DNA of 64,000 bases from Ignelater luminosus (lineage: Eukaryota > Arthropoda > Insecta > Coleoptera > Elateridae): contig VTPC01090570.1 in NCBI GenBank assembly GCA_011009095.1, positions 277,159-341,158 on the forward strand, read 5' to 3'. The translations under genes were made by a program, and so were the position numbers. The notes below the pieces were generated by a model that was not told where the DNA came from, made no database searches, and saw only the letters and a list, made by a program, of their open reading frames with translations. Positions 26,509 through 39,256 of the stretch are shown here, in pieces; positions within the stretch are counted from its first letter, which is position 1, and every line of letters starts with the position of its first letter.

Positions 26509-27380
26509 TACAGGCTGTAACATAAGTTCAGGCTGCTACTTTAGAATCGCGCCGCAAACTTTAATTTAACATAAAAGTTCCAATAAGATATTTTTCTAAA
26601 ACGCTTTGTAAGAAACATACAACGGTATGAACCATATGACTATCTGGCGAGTTCTAAGATTTTATCACCTTTACCCATATCATTTCCAGAGTTCACGGAC
26701 TTGCTGAGGTAGATTTTGCTCCAAGAAAAGCATTTTGCAACTGATTGCTGCAGAAATGTACGGATGATCATAATTTCCTACAGCTTGTGTTGTTTACTGA
26801 TGAGTCAGATTTTACCAGAAATAAAACAATTAATTTTTACAATCTTCGTCAATGGCAAGATAACAATCCTCAAGCTATTATTCAATCAAGACACTAGCAA
26901 AATTCTTCACTTAATATAAGTGGGGGAATAATGGGTGATTTTGTAATCGATTTTTTTATATAATTTTTAAAAAAGAATATGCTCATTTGCTCAAAGATTT
27001 TCCAATAGCAAAGAGACTATACAAATGCGGTTTATACACGACGGTGCACCGGTACATTTTAATGCAATAGCTAGAGAATTTTTGAACTCTACATCAACGA
27101 TGAATAGGACGAAAGAGACCTGTGCCAAGGCCCAAGGCCAAATCCTCTGAATTGAATCCTCTAGATTTTTATTTATTACTGTCTAATCTAGACTTGCTAA
27201 CAATATTTAATGATCTTTGTCAGCGTACAGACAATGAATTAAATCACGCCAGGTAGTTGCAAAAAAAAGTAAAATTATTTAGAAGACGTGTAAAGCAACG
27301 TATTTTAGCTGGAGACGTTCATTTTTGAACATTTACTTTAGAATTTTGTTGATATTGATTTTATTCTGTTATTGTTCCCT
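26509..27380 (+). pseudogene. IS630/Tc1/mariner-family transposase remnant
   Basis: A broken transposase on the plus strand. Recognisable pieces in order: FYHLYPYHFQRVHGLAEVDF near 26660-26715; LFTDESDFTRNKTINF near 26790-26835 (first catalytic Asp region); FIHDGAPVHF near 27030-27060 (second catalytic Asp); and NPLDFYLL near 27160 (third acid). Stops and frameshifts separate them. The left end TACAGGCTGTAACATAAGTT at 26509 looks like a terminal repeat, but no matching right end was found, so the element is probably 3'-truncated or diverged. Confidence 0.75.
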
Positions 27381-28480
27381 ATTGATAATAAACAAAAATT
27401 TGAAAACGCCGTTTTTGCTGTAGGCATTTACAAAAGTGCGCTTTTTTTCAAAAACGGTTAACTTGAGCAATTCGAAGAAGAGTACCTTATGCTAATTTTT
27501 TATTTTCCGAGATGACCCAACCCAGTGGCCTTCAATAATCACCGGGCTCACTAAAACTCAAAGCCCCACTGGAGATTGGGAACCTACAAGAATTTAATCC
27601 TTACAACCTTGGACACCTTTTTGGTGTTCACAGAAGTCAAAAAATTTACTGCAAAAGAAAACAGAAATATTGTGATACATTTTGTCTTCAGATTTTAAAG
27701 CAGATTTGATTCAAAATCAGAAGACTACTAGCAATTTAACTCAAATTGAAAATTTTGGATAATAATTTGTAGTGGATTAAAATTGGCCATTCATTCGTTT
27801 ATCTATCTGAACGACCTTTTGGAATTTACACTCTTAGAATGGTCTTCATATTTGGCTGCACGTATGCAATGGCAAAAGGGTATTTTTCATATTTAATATA
27901 TCTATGGGTCAAAAGTCGTGAATTTGCAAAAGCGCATCAAAATAATTTCTCTTTATATATATAAGTATACCATACAAGAGAGACGATCTGCCATAAATGT
28001 TTGACGCTTTCAAGTTAAGCTGTGGTCTAAGTTGATTGTATTTAGATGAACAAGTAAGTTCTTCTTCAACAGTTATTTGGTAAACACAAACTAAAAGAGA
28101 TATAACAACAAATTCTGTCTTAACATTGCGTTAACCTCGCCAAATGCAGGTAAATTAAAACAAAGAAGTACTGTACAGAGAAAACATAAAGCCCAAGGAT
28201 ATATAATTATGAAGGATTGCTCAATAACAGATATTTGTCTAACGGACGTGTGACGCAAGCAGCGAACTGGAACCGATAGTATAGAAACGTAAGAGCTTAT
28301 TGTGTTATCTTACTTATGGAATTAATTTAATACTGACATTTAAAGTATTATATAATAAGTAAAATATAAAATTAAATTAATAAAACTAATGAACATCAAC
28401 ATACTAAACAAAAGCAGTGACGCTCAACAGTTGTTAAAATATAGTCTCTAATTAAAATCTAATTTTTGAAATGTTCTTTA
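27381..28480. other. Intergenic, nothing recognised
   Basis: AT-rich spacer between the mariner remnant and the foldback element. No gene supported. Confidence 0.45.
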
Positions 28481-28482
28481 TA

Positions 28483-28735
28483 CAAGGTGTCCAGGATAAA
28501 ATGTGGTACATGGGGATATTAGAAACGGTAATAGATACAATATCGTATAAATGGGGAAAAAGTTGCTCATTAACAATCCGGATTTACATTTTCAAAAATT
28601 AATCCCGTTATAGGGGAAAACGGAAAAATGTGTGTTTTCTAAAAACCTCCATATTTTATTTATTGTAAGAGATACATTCACCAAATTGTTAGGGGACTTC
28701 AAAAATGACCTTGAAAACATTCTAGGTCTACTAAG
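28483..28735 (+). repeat. Left arm of foldback element
   Basis: Pairs as inverted repeat with 29293-29574. Landmarks shared by both arms: GTCCAGGATAAAAT, AATCCGGATTTACATTTTC, GTAAGAGATACATT and ACTTCAAAAATGACCTT. Confidence 0.85.
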
Positions 28736-29292
28736 GTTTTCTTATGGGTGCTATATTGGATTTCTACATTTTTGAAATCGTCATGAGAAGAGCTTTTCAA
28801 GCACAAAATGATCACACATAGCGATGTTGCAATTCGACCGAAGTAGGCGTTGCTTTAGAGGATTGTTCAAACATTAGCATGTTTGTTTATTAATAAGACA
28901 GAATTCAGTTGTTGAGCAATCCTCTAAATCAACGCCTACTTTGGTCATACATTGCAACGTTGCTATGTGAACCAGGCATGCGCAATGCCACCGTCATCAA
29001 ATGTTCATCAGTTCATGAGCGAAGGAATTAGCTTCATTTCTAACCTTGATAATTTTTCTGCGTTGCTATAACGTGCTTTTGCATTTGGTGTATTTTTTTG
29101 TGTAAAGCTGCCCCTTATGTTTGAAAACAAGCTCTACACTGGCTTGTTTACTGCTTGGCTTAACTGTACTATGATCAGTTGATCGCAAACTTCTCCAAAT
29201 GCGTTAGGCATCGTTTAATGTGAAACTGGTCACGTAATCGATATCCTTATCTGTCGCCTCTAATCTCCGAGCGCGATGGCAAACGCACCCTT

Positions 29293-29574
29293 AGTAGGCC
29301 TAGAATGTTTTTAAGGTCATTTTTGAAGTCCCCATCACCCATTACACCTGCCCTATCAATTTGGTAAATGTATCTCTTACAATAAATAAAATATGGAGAT
29401 TTTTAGAAAACGCACATTTTTCGTTTTCGCCCTGTATCTCATTAAGGGAATTAAATTTTGAAAATGTAAATCCGGATTGTTAATAAGCACGTAAATACGT
29501 AACTTTGCCCCATTTGAACAATCTATTACCGTTTCCACTATCCCCATGTATCCCATTTTATCCTGGACACGCTG
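29293..29574 (-). repeat. Right arm of foldback element
   Basis: Inverted copy of 28483-28735 with small insertions, so the arm is about 30 bp longer. Confidence 0.85.
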
Positions 29575-29576
29575 TA

Positions 29577-31092
29577 TAGTTACACTGTAATTATCTTTAG
29601 ATATCCTGTATTTGAAATAAAATAGTATAAAATATATTCATAATTGACTCTAATTCAAAAAAGTAAAATAGATACAAAAGAGAAGTTTTGAAATGTCAAG
29701 AAACATAACATTCAGAGACTATTAGTTTGGGTCATCGACTTACGAAAGACCCTGTATATTACAATGTTTTTCATAAGTAAAGGCAACAACTGTAGCATGG
29801 AGTCAACTATTTTGTAATCTATCTACTGTGCACAAAAGAATAGGACACAACACAGAATTAATCAAAATCTTACTACATCGACTGTTGACCAACTATAGCT
29901 GAGACTTTCAATTTGTTATTGTGAAAGAGGAGAACTACATTTCATTATTTTAATTCCTGTATCTCAGCAACTCTGCACAGGTGTTACCAAAGTATAGTCC
30001 CAATTCTGAATTATCATAGAAGTACTAGTAGAAAAGAGAAAAAAACAACTAAACATTAATATACTATTTATTTTTTAACGCTTTTAATTTACAGGCACAT
30101 CAGTGCACATTGAATGTCAAGTTATGTTTTGATTATTTATCTGTTCTTATGCGACAATTTTCAAAATGGAGAAATGGTACAATTAAAACATTATAATTTG
30201 CTTAGTATGATCAATCATAAAATAATTTGTTATAAAACTAACTATAACATATGCAATAACATTACATTGGGGTTGAATATATTCAAAAACTTCTGTTAAA
30301 AGTGAATTGTAACTTATATTAAAAATGCTTTTATAACACATATTGGGCATCTTATAAATCGATGAAATTTGTTCTAATCAAACTTTTAATGTACAGATTG
30401 CCTTGAAAACATACATTTTACATATACTTAAAAAATAATTCTTTTTTATAAAAAAGAAACAACAATTGAGACAATGAATTAAATAATCGTCTAAGTGCCA
30501 AAAATTTCGAATAGAGATTATACTTTTGTTAATAGATTGAGAATTTAACTTCAGTAAGCCAATAAAATTATTCAAAAACAGTTTAACACAACAGGAAATA
30601 AATCTTGCAGATCTGTTAATAATAAAACGTTAGTCGATATTTTCATAATAAAAAAATAGGTGTATAATTGATCAAGAAATAATGAAAACACACCTAAATG
30701 GATGTGTTACACAGTAGATAATTCATTTTTCGAGTTTTTTGCACTTATGCTGGTATTTAATACTACTCAATTATAATGTAAAAATACTGATGTCGTAACA
30801 GTACAGAGCGAGAAACAAACTGCTCGAATCACCATAAAACAAACACCATTTTATTTTTAAATACTATCCAACATCTTACATTCATAGTACCATTTAGTTG
30901 AACAACAAGTGATTTAATTTACATGCATATTTTTAACATTATGTTTAAAACAAAATCCTAGCAATCAACGAGATTAAGCACCATTTATGTAGGTTATTTC
31001 ACTGTATCAGAGAAACATATTTTGTATGTCGAATCAATAAAAATCCTTGTAACATTTTTAATACATTATTAAATTATTAAAATACTAAATTA
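29577..31092 (-). other. MAPKAPK2 3' flank / probable 3' UTR
   Basis: Directly downstream of the MAPKAPK2 stop codon. AT-rich, with several AATAAA-type signals on the minus strand (for example TTTATT on the plus strand near 30066 and 30851). How far the transcript extends cannot be told from sequence alone. No other gene seen. Confidence 0.45.
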
Positions 31093-33807
<2,715 letters not shown>

Positions 33808-34503
33808 TATTTCTTAAATATTGCAGCACCTTACACTTTATTTAGTTAGCCTAAATAGGTTAAGTTTACTTATTCAATATGAGAGTACAACACGAGACGA
33901 TAAAAGTAAAATGATCTTGTGTGGCACGTTCACAACCACGTAATCAAAATTTCTATTATTTATACTTTTTATTCTTTACTTTTAAATACGTACGCTAATC
34001 GTATTATCTCTTTATTCAAGAAAAATGGTTTACGTATGCATTCTAAGTTATGCATGCCTAAATTTTAATAATCGAAACCGATAAATATCGGCGATACCAC
34101 TAACGTAAGACATGCTGTGAATCAACCAAATATTTGCGTACGCATGCGCAGCTATAATCTTATAATCTACCTTTTTTTTAGGGTGTGCACCAACCAGGTA
34201 ATAATAGTAATAACTAGTAATAACCCTAATAACTTTAAACCATAATGAGGATAATAGTTTAATAGCTAATCCATTATCTTGAATAATTCATTCTTATAAC
34301 TTATTTGTGTCCTCGACGGCAACGTTAAGTACACAGTTAATAATATTAATACTTTTTTTTTCATGAAAATTCTGATTTGACAAATCATGGTTATTAAAAA
34401 AGCCGATTGCGCAAAATTAGTTATTATTTTGTAAATATCTTAATTATATTATATAAAGAAAAACTAATCGTTCTTATTTATTTACTCATTAATATTAGCA
34501 GAA
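33808..34503. promoter_or_regulatory. Probable bidirectional promoter region
   Basis: About 700 bp separates the MAPKAPK2 start codon from a plus-strand start codon at 34504. It contains a TACGCATGCGCAG palindromic motif near 34139, similar to the motif upstream of Ssdp. Promoter activity is inferred from the head-to-head arrangement. Confidence 0.35.
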
Positions 34504-35868
34504 ATGGCGTTAAATGTTTTCGGTAAAAAGCCAATTAGCTCACTTGCAGAGTTCATAGATGCAGATATATTAACAAAGGTTACTTTAAATTGATAACGTC
34601 GATGGGACTAATTTTAGGAAATATGAAGCTTCTTATTAAAATACCATTTCTGCACCCCTCTCCCTCTTCAAAGGACTCTACTTAGAACTGTCCTTTTTTG
34701 TTAATAGGGATATTGAGAAATTTGGGTAAGCTTACACAATGAAATGTAACATGCGGAAATGATCCAAAATGATGATGGAACTTATTACTGTTAGATAATT
34801 AACAGTTATTTAATGTAGGATATCCCAACAATAAATAGATGAAGGATATTTGGCTTACTATATATATATATATATATAAGTATACAGTTTCAAAAAACCT
34901 CGAGAGTTTTCTTTAAGTTTTTCATGAACTAATTCATTAAAGTATTTGTCTAGGTATTTATTTCTTGTATCATAGCTAATAAGTAATATTTCACCTTTAG
35001 AAATAATTCTCGACATAGTAGGAAAGTTTAGCAAAAGATTAGTACAAAATCCAACTTCTATCATTTTTAAATTGATAAGTACCGATTTCTCGCATGTTTG
35101 TTGTTATAGGACATCTACTATTTTATCAATTATATTTTAGTCAACATTTTCATATGGCGACGGATATCTAACGAGATTTAGTGCCATATAGCATTGGACG
35201 CCCAATGGATATCCATTTGTCTAAAATTAGTTCGGACGTCCATGAACTTAAATTGAATATTCGCTGGACGTCCAACGAACGCTAACATTCATTGAACATC
35301 CTTTTTTGGTCTATATACTTCGTCCGAATATTTTTGGGCGTCTATCGGATGATCATGTACAAATTGTATCATTGCATCAAGCTTCAAGATGTAGGCGCTA
35401 GGAACTAAAATGAATTTCATTCATCATTTCTAAACGGAATACTTGTATTTTATCTTGATGCCTATTGACGGCTGCATATATTAAATCAAACAGAATAAAA
35501 TCATAAATTGACTTGACTTGTCAATATCGTTTTCGTGACCTTTCTAGAAGTAAACTCCTCTCCAACCACAAGTGGTACAAAAGGGGTAAACGCGTGTCGT
35601 GATGTATATACTTCTCCGTACGTTGGATCAGCAAAACAACAGCTAGCCCATTTAGCTGGTCGCGGTGGTGGTACCGCGTTCACTTTGTGGGATTGGAGTT
35701 GGACCGGCGGCGAATTCTTGTAAGGTTTTTATCGACGCGGTATGAGAGTAATATGGTTGATGGATGGTTGAAGTGATCAGAAAGATGGAACAAGATTTGC
35801 AAATCGAGGAACCTGTAAAATACGACTACAGTGTGAGGACCGCTACGTCGTTCAGTAATTTGAATGGA
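34504..35868 (+). CDS. Candidate unnamed gene, 5' part
   Basis: Not recognised. A three-exon model on the plus strand keeps one frame: 34504-34522 (MALNVF, donor G|GTAAAA), 35548-35719 (acceptor CTTTCTAG, donor GTAAGG) and 35781-35868 (acceptor GATCAG, donor GTAAGG), 93 codons. Exon 2 reads VNSSPTTSGTKGVNACRDVY, later QQLAHLAGRGGG and WDWSWTGGEF; exon 3 reads MEQDLQIEEPVKYDYSVRTA. Both exons are far more GC-rich than their surroundings. Alternatively exon 1 could read on to 34578 (GKKPISSLAEFIDADILTK), but then its phase does not fit exon 2. The minus strand of exon 2 is also open but lacks good splice sites. Downstream exons were not found. Confidence 0.35.
34859..34878. repeat. (TA)n microsatellite
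   Basis: A run of about ten TA dinucleotides inside the proposed first intron of the candidate gene. Confidence 0.9.
35155..35350. repeat. Degenerate GGACGTCCA repeat
   Basis: At least six spaced variants of a palindromic GGACGTCCA-type unit: TTGGACGCCCAATGG, ATGGATATCCAT, CGGACGTCCATG, CTGGACGTCCAACG, TTGAACATCC and GGGCGTCTATCGG. The array is too diverged for one fixed period. It may be a decayed satellite or part of a repeat element. Confidence 0.65.
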
Positions 35869-36771
35869 GTAAGGGACTGAGGGTGAATAATGGCCTGCAC
35901 GTTGCGGAAGTTACTGGAATGTATGTAAATGATTTAATTGAGGTTTCTTGAAAGTTGAAAGGCTATCAATGGGGTGGGGTATGTGTAATGAAACGGAAAT
36001 GGCTTCTGGAACAAGTTGTCGACGGAGGGTGCTTGAGATTTTTTTTTGGCCTTCTTCTGAGGGCTAAAAGTCAAATTTGGAAGGTATCTAGTACGTGATC
36101 TTTGTTTTATTGTGAACAAGTACGATTTTATAGTTTTAAAGTTTTCATTATTCATAAATAAATTTCCATTTTTTCCACATATGAAGATACATTTTTATTC
36201 GTTTAAAGCACCCAAAACCTGATGTAACCCCTTAGAATTTTCGTTAAGTGACTTAAACCCTCCCCATATTTTAAAGTTTAACTACGCCTATGTCGGAAAT
36301 GCTATATTTTACTTTAAAATGCTTAACTTCAGAAGCAACTCAAATAAATTCAAAATTCTTTCTAAGGGAACTAAAAAACTGCTTCAAAAGTACTTTAAGT
36401 CACTTCAAGATAATGTGAAGGCAAGATTGCGTCAAATTTGCCATAAGATACCCATTGACTGAATTGAATATGTAGGCTCTGGAATTATAGCAATGTTATG
36501 GCGTAAAGTTACGCAGGTAAGAGAAGACCGTTGCAATATATGAGGTTCTCATTAAATATCAAAGCTAAAAATGTTGTAAATACCTTAATAAATATATTCG
36601 TGAAGAATTTCTGTAGTTCTGGGTCTGCAGGGCCGTGCGGTATTTTTTCAGTATGAGGCAAGTCTTCGAAATGCCGCCCCTTAAATGTTTTTTCTTTAAA
36701 ATAACCTTCAATTATGATTTTAAAAAAATTGCACAAAATGAACGAATACTATTTTTATTTTGAGAGGCGCT

Positions 36772-36980
36772 AACGCCTGCAGCGCTCAAGCTAACGTCTG
36801 CAGGGCTCAAGTCAACGCCAGCAGCAATCAAGCCAAAGTCTGCAGTACACAAGCCAACGCCTGCAGCGCTCAAGCCAACGCCTGCAGCTCTCAAGCCAAC
36901 GCCTGCAAGGCTCAAGTTAACACATGCAGGGTCGAAACGAACGCCTGCGGTACTCAAATCAACGCCTGCACAACTGAAAC
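36772..36980. repeat. 21-bp minisatellite, ten units
   Basis: Ten consecutive 21-bp units beginning AACGCCTGCAGCGCTCAAGCC, starting at 36772 and stepping 21 bp to 36961. Because 21 is divisible by three and the unit lacks stops, both strands read as open seven-residue repeats; these are by-products, not genes. Confidence 0.95.
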
Positions 36981-37235
36981 TACTTTAAAATAATGATATC
37001 TATCAACTACAATAATCTACTGCAGTTGTACCCTTCTAACTTTAATTAACTTTAGTAAATTCGTTAATTAGGAATGTGCAGTCTAGAGTGACAGCCAATG
37101 TAGATTGCATAGAAATTAATGACAGATTTCTAAGTTTCGTCTGGCTAATTGAACTTCTTTCGACGAGCGCTCGCCGAAAGCGCTTAGGCGGAGGCGTACG
37201 AAAATCATAAAACGTATACATCAATATCGGAATAA

Positions 37236-37884
37236 AGTCCAATTCACACTACGCGTGCAATTATTGCATGCAATCCAGTTGCATGCCTTTCCACCATTCA
37301 CACCATGCTTCTCGTCAATGCGTTAGCACCCCGCGTGCTGACGCACGAAATTAGAACTTGTTTGATTTTTTCCTGCATTTCTAGTGGAAAACTTGGTGTT
37401 TTTATTCATACCAATCTAAAATAACAGTGTTGGTATCGCTGTGGAAAAAAACTGCAAAAGTTGAATAGGTTCGCTAGGTTAGAATGTTTAAAACTGTGGT
37501 TTAAAGTCTTTTCATTTTCATTTTAACGTTTGCAGTAGAATTTAACATGTGGTGTTCTTGAATTGTGTAGTTTGTTTTTTGTATAGTTTAATTAATTATA
37601 GACTCATATCAACTGATATTAACATATTATTTTAAAAAAATGATTCACAAGATCGCGCCTTTTTTCAAAATAAAAAAACACATGTGACATTTTTATTTTT
37701 ATTCTGCTAAATATTGCCAACATATTAAAACCTTATTAAACCATAAAATCCTAAAAAAGCTAGCAACACGCACGGTGTGAATAGGTTCGTGCTTCTTCAC
37801 GCAGCTTCAACGAAATGCAGAAGAAACGCACGCAATAGCTGCATGCGTGAGCACACACGTGGCACGCGTGGTGTGAAATGGGCT
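37236..37884. mobile_element. PIF/Harbinger-type element nested in the hAT element
   Basis: A 649-bp insertion with inverted ends AGTCCAATTCACACTACGCG and, on the opposite strand, AGCCCATTTCACACCACGCG. It is flanked by a 3-bp TAA duplication (37233-37235, 37885-37887), as in PIF/Harbinger elements. The subterminal regions are CpG-rich with repeated GCATGC and ACGCGTG motifs. No transposase is present, so it was moved in trans. Confidence 0.8.
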
Positions 37885-38025
37885 TAACATAGACCAATAT
37901 AGAAAAGCGTTGCGTAAAGATTTTTAATTATTGAAGGGTTCAAATTGTATTTGATTTCGCTGCTTATGCCGCCCCCTTATGGCGTTGCCTGCTGCTGTCG
38001 CCTCTCATAGCACCGCACGGCCCTG

Positions 38026-39256
38026 TGGGTCTGGATTCTCTAACTTCGACTAGAAAGCGTTTAAACGCTTAGCGCAGTGAACGTAGAAGTACGACAAGCA
38101 CGTGGTTTCGTATTCTCTGCATAAAGCTTTGTAAACACGAAGAGCACACTTTGGCAACATTGCAGTAAATGAATCTCATTGGGCAGAATTCTTGTTATAT
38201 TTTAGGCGCTAATAATTAAAATAATGAATTGTTTTGGTTTTTTCTAAAAGTTTTGTATTACGCATTCTTTTTGATTAAGATAATTGTAAATACAAAAGAA
38301 AATTACAGAATTTTGCATTTTTTATTTTGTTGGGTTATTAATATAACCAAACAAATTTTTAAAATTCGGGATAATGGTTTTATTAGAATTTTAGTAACAC
38401 AATAAGAATGGGACAAAGAAATACAATTAAAGTATTTCTAATACAGAATTAAACACGAAGACGTTATCTTATTATCTATTTTAAAACAATGAACTCAAAC
38501 AGCACGGTCGTTGCTTCAAATCCCATAGTATTTTTGTGTTTTCATAAACTCTAAGCATTCGAAAACGCACAGCAAATCACCTGTTAGAGAATACCGGCCC
38601 TGGGGCTGACTAGGTGCAACTGTGCTATCAACCTTTTGAAAGATGCATGCAAAGAGCACAATATTCTTATTTTCAGATACAGAACAACTCTTGACTGCAA
38701 GTCCGAGATGTTAGTTTAGTAGGTAATTATGAAAGCCACTCTTTAGTTTAGTGCAACGTCTTAAGCATTATTTGACGCCAGAAATACTTGTGGGGGACTA
38801 CATATTTCAATATCGTCGTTACTAATATACAGATGGAAAATCTCTGCACTGGACTACAACAGTCTGTTTAATTAATATCAACTTTGGGGACGAGGGTAAA
38901 TTACAACGCCTCTGTTTGATAGATAACTGGGAATGTGAATTTTTGTAAGATATACAATTACTCACTCTTGGCACATAAAAGGTACTGACTGAAATTCTCA
39001 AAGATTCAATCTATAATCGAGTTATTAAAGAACGGGTTTTACTGTCTGATTGCACGTCTAGGTCGTATAATCTCTTAGCTACTTGTCAAACTTTTATGTA
39101 GCTCAAGACTAAAATAAACAAAACGAGATTACTGTATTTATTCTTTTCGATGTATTTTTGTCTTTTAAGATCTAAAACATTTTCTTGGTCTGGGGAAATG
39201 GGCTAAACTGAATAATAAATAACAAATATTTTATTTATAACAAATTTTATTGAATG
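38026..39256. other. Intergenic and UTP6 3' flank
   Basis: Nothing recognised apart from the UTP6 polyadenylation signal near 39230. A CCGGCCCTG motif near 38594 may be an orphan hAT end. Confidence 0.45.
39230..39235 (-). promoter_or_regulatory. UTP6 polyadenylation signal
   Basis: AATAAA on the minus strand 22 bp past the UTP6 stop codon, implying a very short 3' UTR. Confidence 0.6.

Larger units (their letters stand above)
28483..29574. mobile_element. Foldback-type non-autonomous element with nested palindromes
   Basis: A 1092-bp element bounded by TA on both sides (28481-28482, 29575-29576). The outer arms, about 28483-28735 and 29293-29574, are inverted copies of each other over about 250 bp (left end CAAGGTGTCCAGGATAAAAT, right end on the minus strand CAGCGTGTCCAGGATAAAAT). 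A second inverted repeat lies inside, 28816-28865 against 28917-28969 (shared core GTAGGCGTT). No open reading frame of note. The TA duplication suggests mobilisation by a Tc1/mariner-class transposase. Confidence 0.85.
36628..38025. mobile_element. hAT-type element, non-autonomous
   Basis: A 1398-bp element with terminal repeats CAGGGCCGTGCGGTA at the left and its complement (CCGCACGGCCCTG) at the right. It is flanked by a perfect 8-bp target duplication TGGGTCTG (36620-36627 and 38026-38033), the hAT hallmark. A further subterminal match is present (left GCCGCCCC, right GCCGCCCCC). It has no transposase frame. It contains a 21-bp minisatellite and a nested Harbinger-type element. Confidence 0.9.

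Noticed and set aside
28483..29574. CRISPR-like or tandem array
   Set aside because: The repeats are inverted arms of one foldback element, not spaced direct repeats; the host is eukaryotic.
35501..35683. Minus-strand proline-rich frame (NAVPPPRPAKW)
   Set aside because: Attractive sequence, but the strand lacks a good donor (GTCACG) and has a weak acceptor, whereas the plus strand has consensus sites on both sides.
36712..36993. Repetitive proteins on both strands (ACSAQAN and AAGVGLS repeats)
   Set aside because: They are translations of a 21-bp minisatellite inside a non-coding transposon; period divisible by three explains the open frames.
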